Below the pieces are notes generated by a model that made no database searches, was not told the DNA's origin, and was given only the letters and a program-made list of their open reading frames with translations. A stretch of 14,373 nucleotides of DNA from Treponema sp. (GTDB lineage: Bacteria > Spirochaetota > Spirochaetia > Treponematales > Treponemataceae), in contig JAEEKM010000297.1 of assembly GCA_016282455.1 (NCBI GenBank), positions 1 to 14,373 on the forward strand, written 5' to 3'. The position numbers and the translations under genes were made by a program. Positions 1-5,441 of the stretch are shown here, one piece after another; positions within the stretch are counted from its first letter, which is position 1, and every line of letters starts with the position of its first letter.

Positions 1-101
1 GACTTTTACCTTAAGCACATGAACCTGGTAAACTCTCTGTAAGTTCCCAGTACATCGAGCGTAGTCGAGATGTCTACAGATGTTTTCCAGCAAACTTCCG
101 T

Positions 102-146
102 AGATTTCTCCATTCCGTTCGCTGCGCTCACTCCAGTCGAAATGAC
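102..146. repeat. Intergenic palindromic repeat, element A
   Basis: Imperfect inverted repeat closed by ATTTC (104-108) and GAAAT (139-143), with a GC-rich middle. Read on the minus strand it contains GGAGTGAG followed a few bases later by GAACGGAA. A smaller imperfect hairpin of similar flavour sits just upstream (ACATC at 52-56, GATGT at 69-73, with a TCGA in the arm). Both read as dispersed intergenic palindromes rather than coding sequence. Two further elements in this window (9636-9698 and 10241-10314) share the GGAGTGA core. Bases 1-101 otherwise show nothing that I can call. Confidence 0.55.
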
Positions 147-166
147 AGGGGGACGAAAAATAATCA

Positions 167-195
167 TTTACTTTTTTCTTCTTCGGGTGTAGAAT
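167..195 (+). promoter_or_regulatory. Probable sigma-70 promoter of the membrane protein gene
   Basis: TTTACT (167-172), a 17-nt spacer and TAGAAT (190-195) give a reasonable -35/-10 pair. The predicted start is near 202, about 50 nt before the ATG at 251. The -10 is better than the -35. Confidence 0.5.
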
Positions 196-201
196 ATAAG
201 G

Positions 202-218
202 TGATAGTGATACTATCA
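202..218. promoter_or_regulatory. Operator-like inverted repeat at the predicted transcription start
   Basis: Perfect 7-bp inverted repeat TGATAGT-GAT-ACTATCA. It begins where transcription from the 167-195 promoter is expected to start, so a bound repressor would block initiation; as RNA it would form a short hairpin at the 5' end. Its length and symmetry resemble sites for small dimeric HTH regulators, but no regulator gene is adjacent and the assignment is inference. Confidence 0.4.
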
Positions 219-250
219 TCACTTAGTATAAGTTAGGAGGAGAAACAAGT

Positions 251-1348
251 ATGTTGTTTCAGTTGTATGGTTCAACTGTAGGTACACAGCTTCTTGGCTG
301 GTGTCTGGTGTTCCTTGGTCTCATTCTTATGAATGAACTTGGTCGTAGGACAAAGTGGGGCGGAATCCTGGTATTCTTTATCATCCCTGCCGCTCTTACC
401 ATTTACTTTATTGTGGCTGCCGTAGGTGCAAAGTCATTTGCGTCAGACTGGTATGTGATTACCCACATGAACGGCTGGTTCCACTATGCAAAACTGTACG
501 CCGCTACAATCGGATGTATCGGTTTCATCATGATTAAGTACAAGTGGGGCATTGGTGCAAAAGAATGGTTCAAGCCATGGCCTTTTGTAATTGTTGCAAT
601 CAACATTCTTATTGCTGTTGTTTCTGACTTTGAGTCTCTCGTTAAAGGCGGAATGTCTGGCGGCTGGTGGGTTTCAAACGAAGGCGTATTCCTCTACGGC
701 GGATGGTGGAACCTTCTGAACGGTCTTGCCGGTATTCTGAACATCCTCTGTATGACAGGATGGTGGGGAATCTACTCTTCCAAGAACAAGCAGATGGATA
801 TGCTCTGGCCAGACATGACTTTTGCTTTCATCCTTGCTTATGATGTGTGGAACTTTGAGTACACCTATCTTAACCTGCCAACACATTCATGGTATTGTGG
901 TCTTGCACTTCTGCTTGCTCCAACTTTTGCTGCAACTTTCTGGAACAAGGGTGGCTGGATTCAGAACCGCGCCTTTACACTTTCTATCTGGTGTATGTTT
1001 GCACAGGTTGTACCATTCCAGCTTACAAAGCCATTCTCTGTTCTTCCAAGCCTCTACGCCGGTGCTCCTGCAGACGGAACTGGTGCAGAACTCATGTGGC
1101 AGAAGTCAATGGAACTTTACAACGCCGGTATTCACAACGGACCTGCTGTTGACAAGGCAATTGCCGACATGGGAATTACCGCAAACCCAGTTGCTCAGGG
1201 CGTAGTAGCCGTACTTGCACTTGCAATTAACGTATGTGTATTTGCCGCTATTATGAAGAAGGCTTGTGCAACAAAGACCAACCCCTACAAGAACGAAATC
1301 TGGAAGGGAACAAAGGACTTTGAGGAAGCCATGGCGAGAGCAGAATAG
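251..1348 (+). CDS. Trp-rich multi-pass integral membrane protein, DUF5692-like
   Basis: Encodes 365 residues with about eight to nine hydrophobic stretches (roughly residues 10-29, 38-60, 81-97, 109-126, 150-174, 186-206, 214-231, 241-257 and 314-336), so it is a polytopic inner-membrane protein. It has no signal peptide and no catalytic motif that I recognise. About 21 Trp residues, many in pairs (139-140, 152-153, 171-172), are unusual. Overall character, including the early MNELGRR-KWGG segment, matches from memory the uncharacterised DUF5692 family; this was not checked. A polar loop (about 270-312) precedes the last helix, and the tail is charged and cytoplasmic-looking. The start is set by AGGAGG at 236-241. 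The gene appears monocistronic, with its own promoter and operator-like repeat upstream and hairpins downstream. Function unknown. Confidence 0.85.
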   Translation: MLFQLYGSTVGTQLLGWCLVFLGLILMNELGRRTKWGGILVFFIIPAALTIYFIVAAVGAKSFASDWYVITHMNGWFHYAKLYAATIGCIGFIMIKYKWGIGAKEWFKPWPFVIVAINILIAVVSDFESLVKGGMSGGWWVSNEGVFLYGGWWNLLNGLAGILNILCMTGWWGIYSSKNKQMDMLWPDMTFAFILAYDVWNFEYTYLNLPTHSWYCGLALLLAPTFAATFWNKGGWIQNRAFTLSIWCMFAQVVPFQLTKPFSVLPSLYAGAPADGTGAELMWQKSMELYNAGIHNGPAVDKAIADMGITANPVAQGVVAVLALAINVCVFAAIMKKACATKTNPYKNEIWKGTKDFEEAMARAE

Positions 1349-1578
1349 GGATGAAAAAATTGCTCCTGCAATTTTTTCATCTTGAGAATTTTGCCTTTGG
1401 CAAAATTCTCAACAAGTTTACTCGTTAAACATTTAAAGGCGCCGTCCATGGCGCCTTTTATGATGTGCTGGGTTAAGAAAGTCATTGTGGTAAATAGAAA
1501 CACTGTAACAATAAACATTGTTCCAGGTGTACCGATTAAAAGTTCTGACATTAATGAAAGATGTTTTGTGCCTGACAT
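1285..1578 (-). CDS. Doubtful small membrane protein downstream of the sigma gene
   Basis: A 97-codon frame starts 26 nt after the sigma-factor stop, preceded by a weak AGAAG. The N-terminal half looks coding: after MSGTKHLSLMSELLIGTPGT there is one strong hydrophobic segment rich in F, V, T and M, then a short basic-acidic stretch. The second half is suspect because it runs through the palindromes at 1350-1458 and then antisense to the end of the upstream membrane protein gene (overlap 1285-1348). Either a real small membrane protein of about 40-45 residues has had its end replaced by palindrome sequence, or the whole frame is chance. An alternative start is the ATG at 1549-1551. Confidence 0.25.
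   Translation of the reverse strand: MSGTKHLSLMSELLIGTPGTMFIVTVFLFTTMTFLTQHIIKGAMDGAFKCLTSKLVENFAKGKILKMKKLQEQFFHPYSALAMASSKSFVPFQISFL
1350..1412. repeat. Two adjacent long perfect hairpins
   Basis: Starting 2 nt after the stop codon of the membrane protein gene there are two perfect 14-bp stems. The first is GATGAAAAAATTGC (1350-1363), loop TCCT, and its complement (1368-1381). The second is TTGAGAATTTTGCC (1382-1395), loop TTT, and its complement (1399-1412). They abut with no spacer. Neither has a T-tract of terminator type on the plus strand. A weak third hairpin, GTTTA/TAAAC with loop CTCGT, follows at 1416-1430. Confidence 0.75.
1435..1459 (+). terminator. Probable intrinsic terminator, possibly bidirectional
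   Basis: A perfect 9-bp stem AAAGGCGCC (1435-1443), 6-nt loop, and GGCGCCTTT (1450-1458) is followed by one more T. The GC-rich stem fits termination of the membrane protein transcript. On the minus strand it would end the sigma-factor transcript, but only three T residues follow there. The T-tract is short in both directions. Confidence 0.5.
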
Positions 1579-1604
1579 AGTGCTTCTTTTATAACACATT
1601 TTTT

Positions 1605-2402
1605 TTATGCCCATTCCTGCATTTTTTTTGCAAGAGTTTTTTCTACAGACTTTGCCTTAAAGAAAGCCCATGCTTTTGTCTGACCGTACTCTTTTCCGAT
1701 CTCTGCAAAAGAATGAAAGTCATTTCCATAAAGTCCGTAGCGGAGGGCAAATACTCTTCTTTCCACCGGCGGAAGACTTGATAAGGCTTTGTAAAAATCG
1801 TCTTTAAGGCAGGCAGAGAGGGCGGCCTCTTCCGGAGAAGGATTTTTTTCATCCTTTAACAGAATGCTGAGAGAACAGCAGTCATCACTTTTGTCTCCCT
1901 TGTTTTCGTCAAGACTGGTTACCGGGCTTGAAATTGTGAGCAGCATTTTAATATGCTCCTGTGTAAGCCCTGTTGCATCTGAGACGATTTTGATTTTTTC
2001 TTCTTCGCTGTCTATGTTCGGGCAGTCTTTCAGAGCTTTTTGTATACGGATTAAGTTTCTCCATTCATTGTCCGGAAGCCTTGGAACAGCACCGCATTTG
2101 TTGATTGCCTTAAGAATTGCATTTTTTATCCAGAAACTTACACAGGTAATGAGTCGGGTGCCACGTGAGGGGTTAAAATGATCTACTCCCTCCATGAGAC
2201 CGATCATTGCTTCCTGCCGAAGATCTTCTATTGAAAGATCCTGCACTGTGTATTTGTTTGCCTGTGACATTGCAAAACGATAGTTTGCCCGAATAAGTTT
2301 TTCCCTTGCCTTGCGGTCTCCCTGTTTCATTTGTGCAGCAAGCTGGTATTCTTCTTCTTTTGAAAGTGGTGGGAGAGAAAAAGCGCATGAGGTAACTGCC
2401 AT
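1605..2402 (-). CDS. RNA polymerase sigma-70 family factor with divergent DNA-binding helices
   Basis: Encodes 265 residues, the size of RpoH/RpoS-class alternative sigma factors. Region 1.2 is at about 10-50 (LPPLSKEEEYQLAAQM), region 2 at about 35-100 (EDLRQEAMIGLMEGVDHFNP, then FWIKNAILKAI), a linker/region 3 at 112-160, and region 4 at 205-262 (LPPVERRVFALRYGLYG). The core-binding part is well conserved. The DNA-facing parts are not: where most members have YA.WWIRQAI the sequence is CVSFWIKNAI, and the region 4.2 recognition helix, usually SRERVRQIEKRAL, reads TKAWAFFKAKSVEKTL. It probably recognises an unusual promoter, or relies less on the -35. The start is set by GGAGG 6 nt upstream. 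It is transcribed from a consensus promoter through a long leader. Family certain; subclass and regulon unknown. Confidence 0.9.
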   Translation of the reverse strand: MAVTSCAFSLPPLSKEEEYQLAAQMKQGDRKAREKLIRANYRFAMSQANKYTVQDLSIEDLRQEAMIGLMEGVDHFNPSRGTRLITCVSFWIKNAILKAINKCGAVPRLPDNEWRNLIRIQKALKDCPNIDSEEEKIKIVSDATGLTQEHIKMLLTISSPVTSLDENKGDKSDDCCSLSILLKDEKNPSPEEAALSACLKDDFYKALSSLPPVERRVFALRYGLYGNDFHSFAEIGKEYGQTKAWAFFKAKSVEKTLAKKMQEWA

Positions 2403-2672
2403 AAAATGCCTCCGTTTGTGAGTAAGTGATGATTGTTTTTGGACAGACTCGTCCGGGAGAAAACCTGCTTTTCATTCAAAGACAAAAAAGCCTTTGAACG
2501 GGGTTTGGTGAGAATTGGAAAATGTTAGGAAAGACTCATCCAACAGAACGTGATGAGTTTTTGACGTTTGCTTGAGAAGAACCTGACCTCTTCTCTATGG
2601 TCTTCATGGTTACAGACCGTCCGCTTTTTGCAAGACTGGCGTTGTGTTTAGAAATAATTCCTTCCATAAAGC
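2403..2672 (-). promoter_or_regulatory. Long structured 5' leader of the sigma-factor mRNA
   Basis: About 270 nt lie between the predicted start (~2672) and the sigma ATG. Read on the minus strand it holds five short hairpins in series: GGTCT/AGACC, GAGAAGA/TCTTCTC, ACTCATC/GATGAGT, TTCAAAG/CTTTGAA and GGAC/GTCC. No known riboswitch consensus was recognised. It may regulate translation or stability of the sigma mRNA, or fold partly around a short ORF (2536-2667). The hairpins are seen in the sequence; the regulatory role is inference. Confidence 0.45.
2536..2667 (-). CDS. Possible 43-residue leader ORF upstream of the sigma gene
   Basis: A 43-codon frame begins about 5 nt after the predicted transcription start, so it would be almost leaderless. 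It has no Shine-Dalgarno sequence. The product is basic and rich in Ser, Lys and Arg, begins MEGIISKHNASLAKSGRSVT and has no hydrophobic segment. It contains three of the leader hairpins. It could be a translated leader peptide affecting the sigma gene, or just an open frame within a structured leader. No homologue is recognised. Confidence 0.2.
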   Translation of the reverse strand: MEGIISKHNASLAKSGRSVTMKTIEKRSGSSQANVKNSSRSVG

Positions 2673-2678
2673 GATATA

Positions 2679-2707
2679 TCTATATCATATTTTAGGACTT
2701 TTGTCAA
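2679..2707 (-). promoter_or_regulatory. Consensus sigma-70 promoter of the sigma-factor gene
   Basis: On the minus strand, TTGACA (2707-2702), an exact 17-nt spacer and TATAGA (2684-2679). Transcription would start near 2672. This suggests housekeeping-sigma control of the alternative sigma gene, with any extra regulation acting after initiation in the long leader. Confidence 0.75.
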
Positions 2708-2713
2708 CCCGAA

Positions 2714-3036
2714 ATGCCGGTTTTTGAAGAAAAAAGTGAAAAAAATACTGGAAAGGCGCAAGGAACAAAACTAACAGTTGACGCAGTTGAGTATTACACG
2801 ACAGCGGACTCGATTAAGTCGAAACCTTGCGAAGATAACATAGCGGAATCAGAAATAAACATCAAGTCAAACTGGAAAAACGGAAGTCCTTAAAAAAGAT
2901 GGAAAGTTTTTATTTACAGGATTTTATAACGATAAGAAAATTAGAAAAGCAACAGGCTCTATATGCATACTTATATGTAAACACGAAAAATAATAAGTGG
3001 GTTTACAGATTTCTAAAAAAATCTAATCAGCCATAA
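2714..3036 (+). pseudogene. AT-rich region of overlapping short frames, likely a decayed gene
   Basis: Three short plus-strand frames tile this stretch. Frame a (2714-2893, 59 codons) begins MPVFEEKSEKNTGK and ends NIKSNWKNGSP. Frame b, shifted +1, continues from about 2883 to a stop at 2991-2993 and reads EVLKKDGKFLFTGFYNDKK. Frame c (2899-3036, 45 codons) ends NKWVYRFLKKSNQP. The segments look protein-like and follow one another across frames, as expected for a gene broken by frameshifts, but chance open frames in AT-rich DNA are possible. There is no good ribosome binding site before 2714. Codon choice (ATA, AGA, ACG, AAA) differs from the flanking genes. No family recognised. Confidence 0.3.
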
Positions 3037-3050
3037 CATAATTTGTTAGA

Positions 3051-3089
3051 CCTGATGAGTATAATCAAAAATATAAGATTATATTCAGG
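3051..3089 (+). promoter_or_regulatory. Stem-loop overlapping the Shine-Dalgarno of the small secreted protein gene
   Basis: TATAATC (3060-3066) and GATTATA (3077-3083) form a 7-bp stem with a 10-nt AT loop. It can extend either as CCTGA (3051-3055) with TCAGG (3085-3089), or as TGAG with TTCA. The first option pairs part of the AGGAGG at 3087-3092. TATAAT at 3060-3065 could instead be a -10, though no convincing -35 lies 17 nt upstream. It may be an operator, an RNA element controlling translation, or both. Confidence 0.35.
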
Positions 3090-3098
3090 AGGAAAAAC

Positions 3099-3467
3099 AT
3101 GAACAAAAGAATGACAACTTTAATATTCTTTGTACTCATGCTGGTTAGTTCTGTATTTGCAGAAAAATACAGATATTATTGGGTTAAGGAAACTGGTTAT
3201 GATGATGCCTATTTTATAGTTATGCAGTTACCGGAGGAACTTTCAGAAGAAAGATTGAAAAGTCTTGACAATGTCGGGGGAGGAGAATTGAACACAAAAA
3301 AAGGTCGCCTTATCGCAGAAGCTGGTCTGAATAATATTCAGGACTACTATTGGGCCGGCATGGTTCAACTGGTATTTCTGGACTATGCAGATGTCAATAA
3401 GGAACCGGATATGTCTTTTATAAATTCATGGGGCGAACTCTTAGAGTATATCCGCTGGGAAAAGTAA
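3099..3467 (+). CDS. Small secreted or periplasmic protein of unknown function
   Basis: Encodes 122 residues. The N-terminus is a clear Sec signal peptide: MNKR, a hydrophobic core at about 5-17, and a probable signal peptidase I site after VFA at residue 21. The absence of Cys at the site argues against a lipoprotein. The mature part of about 100 residues is rich in Tyr, Trp and acidic residues, with no recognised motif. The start is well supported by AGGAGG at 3087-3092. Its stop lies only 6 bp from that of the convergent metA gene, with no terminator between. The gene is more AT-rich than metA and sits next to a probable gene remnant, so the pair may be acquired DNA. Function unknown. Confidence 0.75.
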   Translation: MNKRMTTLIFFVLMLVSSVFAEKYRYYWVKETGYDDAYFIVMQLPEELSEERLKSLDNVGGGELNTKKGRLIAEAGLNNIQDYYWAGMVQLVFLDYADVNKEPDMSFINSWGELLEYIRWEK

Positions 3468-3473
3468 AAAAAC

Positions 3474-4388
3474 TCAAATATCCCCAAGCCGGTAGGGCGT
3501 TTCCTGGTAAACGTAGTAGTTGAGCCAGTTTGAGTAAAAGAGGTGGGCCGTGCTGCGCCAGGTGGAGTAGACCGGGTTTAAGGGATTGTCGTTTGTAAAA
3601 TAATTTTCCGGCATGTGGGGATTCAGGCCTTTGTCCAGGTCGCGCTTGTATTCTTTTGCAAGGGTGTCTGTGTCGTACTCAAGATGACCTGTCATGAAAA
3701 TGGAACGGTTGTCCTTTGACTTTGCAAGGGTCATGCCTGTTACGGCAGAGGTTGCAAGAAGGGTCAGCTGGTCGTTTGCCTGAATGTCCATTGTACGGAT
3801 CTGCGTGTAACGGGAAGTTGGAACAGGGAAGTAGTCGTCAAAGCCACGGAGCAGGGGTTCTGTTGGAGCGATAAGTTTGGAATAGTAAATGCCGGAAAGT
3901 TTTCCCTGCAGAAGATATTTGTTTATGCCGTAGTGATGGTAAAGACCCGCCATTGCACCCCAGCAGATGTAGAGAGTGCAGAAAACATTTTTCTTTGCAT
4001 AGTCCATGATGCGGCAGAGTTCATCCCAGTAGTCTACGTCTTCAAAGGGAATCTGTTCAACCGGAGCACCTGTAATTATCATGCCGTCAAATTTTCTGCC
4101 AAAAACTTCCTTAGAACTGATGTAGAATTTTTCAAGATGATCCTGACCCACATGTTTTGAAACGTGACCGTCCATGTTCACAAGAGTTATGTTAATCTGC
4201 AGAGGGGTGTTTGCAAGAAGACGCAGAAGCTGAAGTTCCGTTGCCTCTTTTGTTGGCATGAGATTAACAATTGCAATTTCCAAAGGACGAATATCCTGAA
4301 GGGCAGCCCTTTCGCTTGTCATTACGAAGATGTTTTCGTCAGCGAGGATGCTTCTTGCAGGAAGTCCCGAATCAATTTTTATGGGCAT
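3474..4388 (-). CDS. metA: Homoserine O-acyltransferase, MetA family, predicted acetyl-CoA-specific
   Basis: Transfers an acyl group to the hydroxyl of L-homoserine, the committing step of methionine synthesis. The 304 residues match the usual family length. The class I amidotransferase-like fold shows all expected residues: K47 in MPTKEATE, the nucleophile C142 in YICWGAMAG, H235 and E237 in TGHLEYD, and TSRYTQIR at 191-198. Residue 111, in TGAPVEQ, is Glu. In characterised relatives Glu here goes with acetyl-CoA use (Bacillus cereus type) and Gly with succinyl-CoA use (E. coli type), so this is probably the acetyltransferase form (metAA). The start was set at the family-typical MPIKIDSGLPA; an upstream extension to 4499 would cross the promoter and the divergent gene. 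There is no ribosome binding site: a TATAAT ends 6 nt before the ATG, so the mRNA is probably leaderless. Confidence 0.95.
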   Translation of the reverse strand: MPIKIDSGLPARSILADENIFVMTSERAALQDIRPLEIAIVNLMPTKEATELQLLRLLANTPLQINITLVNMDGHVSKHVGQDHLEKFYISSKEVFGRKFDGMIITGAPVEQIPFEDVDYWDELCRIMDYAKKNVFCTLYICWGAMAGLYHHYGINKYLLQGKLSGIYYSKLIAPTEPLLRGFDDYFPVPTSRYTQIRTMDIQANDQLTLLATSAVTGMTLAKSKDNRSIFMTGHLEYDTDTLAKEYKRDLDKGLNPHMPENYFTNDNPLNPVYSTWRSTAHLFYSNWLNYYVYQETPYRLGDI

Positions 4389-4394
4389 GCGGGC

Positions 4395-4403
4395 ATTATA
4401 GCA
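4395..4403 (-). promoter_or_regulatory. Extended -10 promoter of metA, leaderless
   Basis: On the minus strand TGC-TATAAT is a perfect extended -10 element. Its last T is 7 nt before the A of the metA ATG (4388), so transcription is predicted to start at the start codon itself. No good -35 is seen. Its TATAGCA half (4397-4403) mirrors the TGCTATA of the opposing promoter. Confidence 0.7.
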
Positions 4404-4418
4404 AAACTTTTCTTTCTG

Positions 4419-4427
4419 TGCTATACT
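4419..4427 (+). promoter_or_regulatory. Extended -10 promoter of the hydrolase-fold gene, leaderless or nearly so
   Basis: TGC-TATACT (TATACT at 4422-4427) is an extended -10. Predicted start is 4434-4436, within 2 nt of the ATG at 4436. No ribosome binding site precedes that ATG or the in-frame ATG at 4445. It lies back-to-back with the metA promoter, 15 bp separating the two 7-bp inverted-repeat arms. Confidence 0.65.
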
Positions 4428-4435
4428 TTTTTCAA

Positions 4436-5440
4436 ATGAACTTGATGGTAGACAGAAAAGCCGCAATAAAAAAACTCCGCACTCTGGTGCTTTCTCCAAA
4501 AGGTGAAGTGGAACCTTTTCGTGAAAAAATAGAGAAAACCTTTTCCACTCCTTTTATTCCAGCCCGTGTTGAACGGGAAGAACGTGAGTACGGGGGAGTT
4601 TCCTGTGATGTTTTAAAACCGGAAATCTACACTTCCAGACGGGTAATCCTTTATGTACACGGCGGTTCCTTTGTGGCAGGTTCCCGCGACAGCTGGAGAA
4701 GTTTTTGTGCCCAGCTTGCAAATGCCGCTTCCTGCCGGGTAGTAGTGCCTGAATTCCGTCTTCCTCCCACACATCCTTTTCCTGCCGCCCTTGATGACCT
4801 GAACACAGTGTTCAAAATGGTTTACGCAGAAGAAGAAGTTGCATACAAACTTGAAAACGAAAATGATTCTTCCCGAGGTGTGGAACTTGTTGTTGCCGCA
4901 GACGGAAGTGGTGCAAGTCTTGCCATGGCACTTTTATTCAAGCAGAATGAAAAGTACATGTCTGCCCTTCGAAACCTGGTACTCTTTTCACCCTGGCTTG
5001 ACCTTAGCCCCGACAGTGAAATCTTTACCGAACGTCATGTAAAGGATGAAGTAATTTCTGCAGAAGACATTCACAGGGCAGTTGACCTTTACACTTACGC
5101 CGCAAACATTGCAAACCCGCTGGTGTCTCCGCTAAAAGCACCCGTAGAAAACTTTAAGTTCTTTCCTCCGGTATACATTCAGATGGGACAGAAAGAAATG
5201 CTTACCGTACAGGTTGCCCGCCTTCAATCCCTTCTTTCAAAAGCAGGTGTTGAATGCACAGTAGATGCCTGGGAAAACATGATGTACATGTTCCAGTTTG
5301 CAGACGAGTATCTTTCCGAAAGTCATCTTGCCATTGAACGTGCCGGAAATTACATCCGCCGTCGTGATGGTGAATCTGAATCAGAAACTGAAGAAAGAGA
5401 AAGAATACTTTTAAAAAACAACATTCGTCGTGAGGAATAA
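4436..5440 (+). CDS. Alpha/beta-hydrolase-fold protein of the HSL family lacking the catalytic triad
   Basis: Encodes 334 residues with the full hormone-sensitive-lipase-like fold: the oxyanion motif VHGGSF (residues 74-79), PEFRLPPTHPFPAALDD (105-121), SPWLDLS (185-191), NPLVSPL (227-233) and PPVYIQMGQKEML (244-256). The catalytic residues are missing. The elbow, usually V-A-G-D-S-A-G-G-N-L-A, reads VAADGSGASLA (153-163), placing Gly157 at the nucleophile; the catalytic Asp position after E-x-L-x is Val258; the His of G-x-x-H-x-F is Tyr284. A Ser at 158 is one residue off. It is therefore probably not an esterase, but a binding or regulatory protein, or an enzyme with different chemistry. 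A charged tail (about 306-334) follows the fold. Its end carries the ribosome binding site of the next gene. A start further upstream is unlikely because it would run back through the divergent promoter. Confidence 0.85.
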   Translation: MNLMVDRKAAIKKLRTLVLSPKGEVEPFREKIEKTFSTPFIPARVEREEREYGGVSCDVLKPEIYTSRRVILYVHGGSFVAGSRDSWRSFCAQLANAASCRVVVPEFRLPPTHPFPAALDDLNTVFKMVYAEEEVAYKLENENDSSRGVELVVAADGSGASLAMALLFKQNEKYMSALRNLVLFSPWLDLSPDSEIFTERHVKDEVISAEDIHRAVDLYTYAANIANPLVSPLKAPVENFKFFPPVYIQMGQKEMLTVQVARLQSLLSKAGVECTVDAWENMMYMFQFADEYLSESHLAIERAGNYIRRRDGESESETEERERILLKNNIRREE

Positions 5441-5441
5441 A

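Noticed and set aside
1864..2181. A 105-codon plus-strand frame inside the sigma-factor gene.
   Set aside because: Antisense to a conserved sigma factor with a clear start and promoter.
3034..3052. A TAAC...GTTAGAC arrangement resembling the L'/R' half of an integron attC site just before the small secreted gene.
   Set aside because: No matching RYYYAAC/L'' half was found upstream and there is no second attC after the gene. The GTTRRRY pattern alone is expected many times by chance in this length.
4271..4435. N-terminal extension of the hydrolase-fold protein into the metA region.
   Set aside because: It would overlap metA coding sequence and the divergent promoter region; family homology begins after residue 1 of the 4436 start.
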